From Actinomycetota bacterium (GTDB lineage: Bacteria > Actinomycetota > Thermoleophilia > Gaiellales > Gaiellaceae), in the NCBI GenBank assembly GCA_005883235.1, contig VAYE01000024.1, forward strand, positions 1 through 5,662: 5,662 bases of DNA, in the 5' to 3' direction. The translations under genes and the position numbers were made by a program. The notes beneath the pieces were generated by a model. That model was not told the DNA's origin. It made no database searches and saw only the letters and a program-made list of their open reading frames with translations. Of the stretch, positions 4,782 to 5,662 are shown in pieces; the stretch's first letter is position 1; every line of letters starts with the position of its first letter.

Positions 4782-5662
4782 GTGCCGATTTGTGCGAGCT
4801 GCGGCGCCGAGAACCCGGAGGGCTTCCGCTTCTGCGGCCGCTGCGGCGCGGCGCTCCTCGAGGCGGCGCCCGAGCGGCGCAAGACGGCGACGCTTCTCTT
4901 CTGCGACGTGAGCGGCTCGACCGCGCTCGGCGAGCGGCTCGAGACGGAGGCCGTCCGCGAGGTGATGCTGCGCTACTTCGACGAGATGCGCGCCGCCCTC
5001 GAGCGGCACTCGGGCGTCGTCGAGAAGTTCATCGGCGACGCGGTCATGGCCGTCTTCGGCGTGCCCGTCGCGCACGAGGACGACGCGCTCCGCGCCGTCC
5101 GCGCGGCCACCGACATGCTGGCTCGCCTCGAGGAGCTGAACGACGAGTTCGAGGGCCGTTTCGGCTCTCGAATCGGCCTGCGGATCGGGATCAACACCGG
5201 CGAGGTGGTCGCGGGCGACGCGAGCGCCGGCGAGACCTTCGTGAGCGGCGACCCGGTGAACGTGGCAGCGCGGCTCGAGCAGACTGCGGCGGTGGGGGAG
5301 GTGCTGCTCGGCGAGCTGACGTGGCGGCTGGCGCGGCAGGCCGTCCGCGCGGAGCCCGTCGAGCCGCTCACGCTGAAGGGCAAGGCGAATCCTGTCCCGG
5401 CCTACCGGCTGCTCGGGCTCGCGGACGGCGTGCCGGCCCGCGTCGCCCGCGCCGGGTCCACGCTCGTCGGGAGGGAGGAGGAGCTGGCACGGCTGCACCG
5501 AGAGGTCGACGCTGCGGCCGCCGAGCGAGCCTGCCGGCTCGTCACGATCCTCGGCGAGCCCGGAATGGGCAAGAGCCGGCTGGCCGAAGAGTTCCTCGGC
5601 TCGCGGCACCCGGGCACGCGGCTCCTCCGCGGCCGGTGCCTGTCGTACGGCGAGGGGATCAC
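4782..5662 (+). CDS. Zinc-ribbon / class III adenylate cyclase / P-loop ATPase signalling protein, partial
   Basis: Predicted cytoplasmic cAMP-forming enzyme; 293 residues lie in the window and the frame is open at the right edge. Residues 4-21 form a zinc ribbon (C4-x2-C7, C18-x2-C21). Residues 35-210 are a class III nucleotidyl cyclase domain with every key position present: metal-binding D42 (LLFCDVSGST) and D86 (EKFIGDAVMAVFG), base-selecting K82 and D157, and transition-state residues N160 and R164 (GDPVNVAARLEQ). The lysine and aspartate point to ATP rather than GTP. After a linker, the TLVGRE motif (227-232) and a Walker A loop GEPGMGKS (258-265) open an AAA/STAND-type ATPase. Full-length relatives commonly exceed 1000 aa and end in TPR repeats, so most of the protein is probably missing. 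The GTG start is fixed by the zinc ribbon starting three residues in and by TACAGT just upstream. Its closeness to the second XRE-TPR gene suggests a functional link, unproven. Confidence 0.92.
   Translation, partial: MPICASCGAENPEGFRFCGRCGAALLEAAPERRKTATLLFCDVSGSTALGERLETEAVREVMLRYFDEMRAALERHSGVVEKFIGDAVMAVFGVPVAHEDDALRAVRAATDMLARLEELNDEFEGRFGSRIGLRIGINTGEVVAGDASAGETFVSGDPVNVAARLEQTAAVGEVLLGELTWRLARQAVRAEPVEPLTLKGKANPVPAYRLLGLADGVPARVARAGSTLVGREEELARLHREVDAAAAERACRLVTILGEPGMGKSRLAEEFLGSRHPGTRLLRGRCLSYGEGI

Noticed and set aside
4752..5609. 285-codon minus-strand frame opposite the cyclase
   Set aside because: The plus-strand frame carries complete cyclase catalytic motifs and a Walker A loop, so this is its antisense shadow.
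1..5662. CRISPR array, tRNA/rRNA, insertion sequence or prophage genes
   Set aside because: No spaced direct repeats, tRNA-like cloverleaf, transposase or phage structural motif was seen on either strand.

Overview
The window is a very GC-rich stretch (roughly 70% or more by eye) with strong third-position G/C, frequent GTG starts and 'TAnnnT' -10 elements set only 6 to 9 bases before start codons, which suggests leaderless transcripts. With a zinc-ribbon/adenylate-cyclase/ATPase protein and XRE-TPR regulators also present, this points to a high-GC actinobacterium, most likely a deep-branching lineage such as Thermoleophilia. That placement is inference from style, not from a marker gene.

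Layout: (1) positions 1-1088, minus strand, hold the N-terminal two thirds of a methylcrotonyl-CoA-carboxylase-type carboxyltransferase beta subunit, running off the left edge. (2) A divergent intergenic region of about 120 bp. (3) 1209-2552, plus strand, a 447-aa cytoplasmic regulator with an XRE helix-turn-helix followed by at least seven TPR-like repeats. (4) 2571-2708, plus strand, a 45-codon gene with a near-perfect Shine-Dalgarno encoding a peptide with a Sec signal sequence and a mature part of about 21 residues; its stop codon lies inside a perfect 11-bp hairpin. (5) 2751-3158, plus strand, an uncharacterised 135-aa helical protein behind a probable leaderless promoter. (6) 3159-3419, a structured intergenic region with a 69-nt hairpin and several palindromes. 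(7) 3420-4748, plus strand, a second XRE-TPR regulator (442 aa). (8) 4782 to the right edge, plus strand, the N-terminal part of a zinc-ribbon/class III adenylate cyclase/P-loop ATPase signalling protein.

The most interesting item is the pair in (3) and (4). An XRE-TPR receptor followed 18 bp later by a tiny secreted-peptide gene is the arrangement of the RRNPP quorum-sensing systems of Firmicutes (PlcR-PapR, NprR-NprX, AimR-AimP). Here it appears in an apparent actinobacterial background with a peptide I do not recognise. I infer a peptide-communication module in which the regulator senses the re-imported, processed peptide. Export, import and binding cannot be shown from this window. The second XRE-TPR protein has no peptide gene of its own and sits directly upstream of the cyclase, so the whole 1209-5662 block reads as a signalling cluster.
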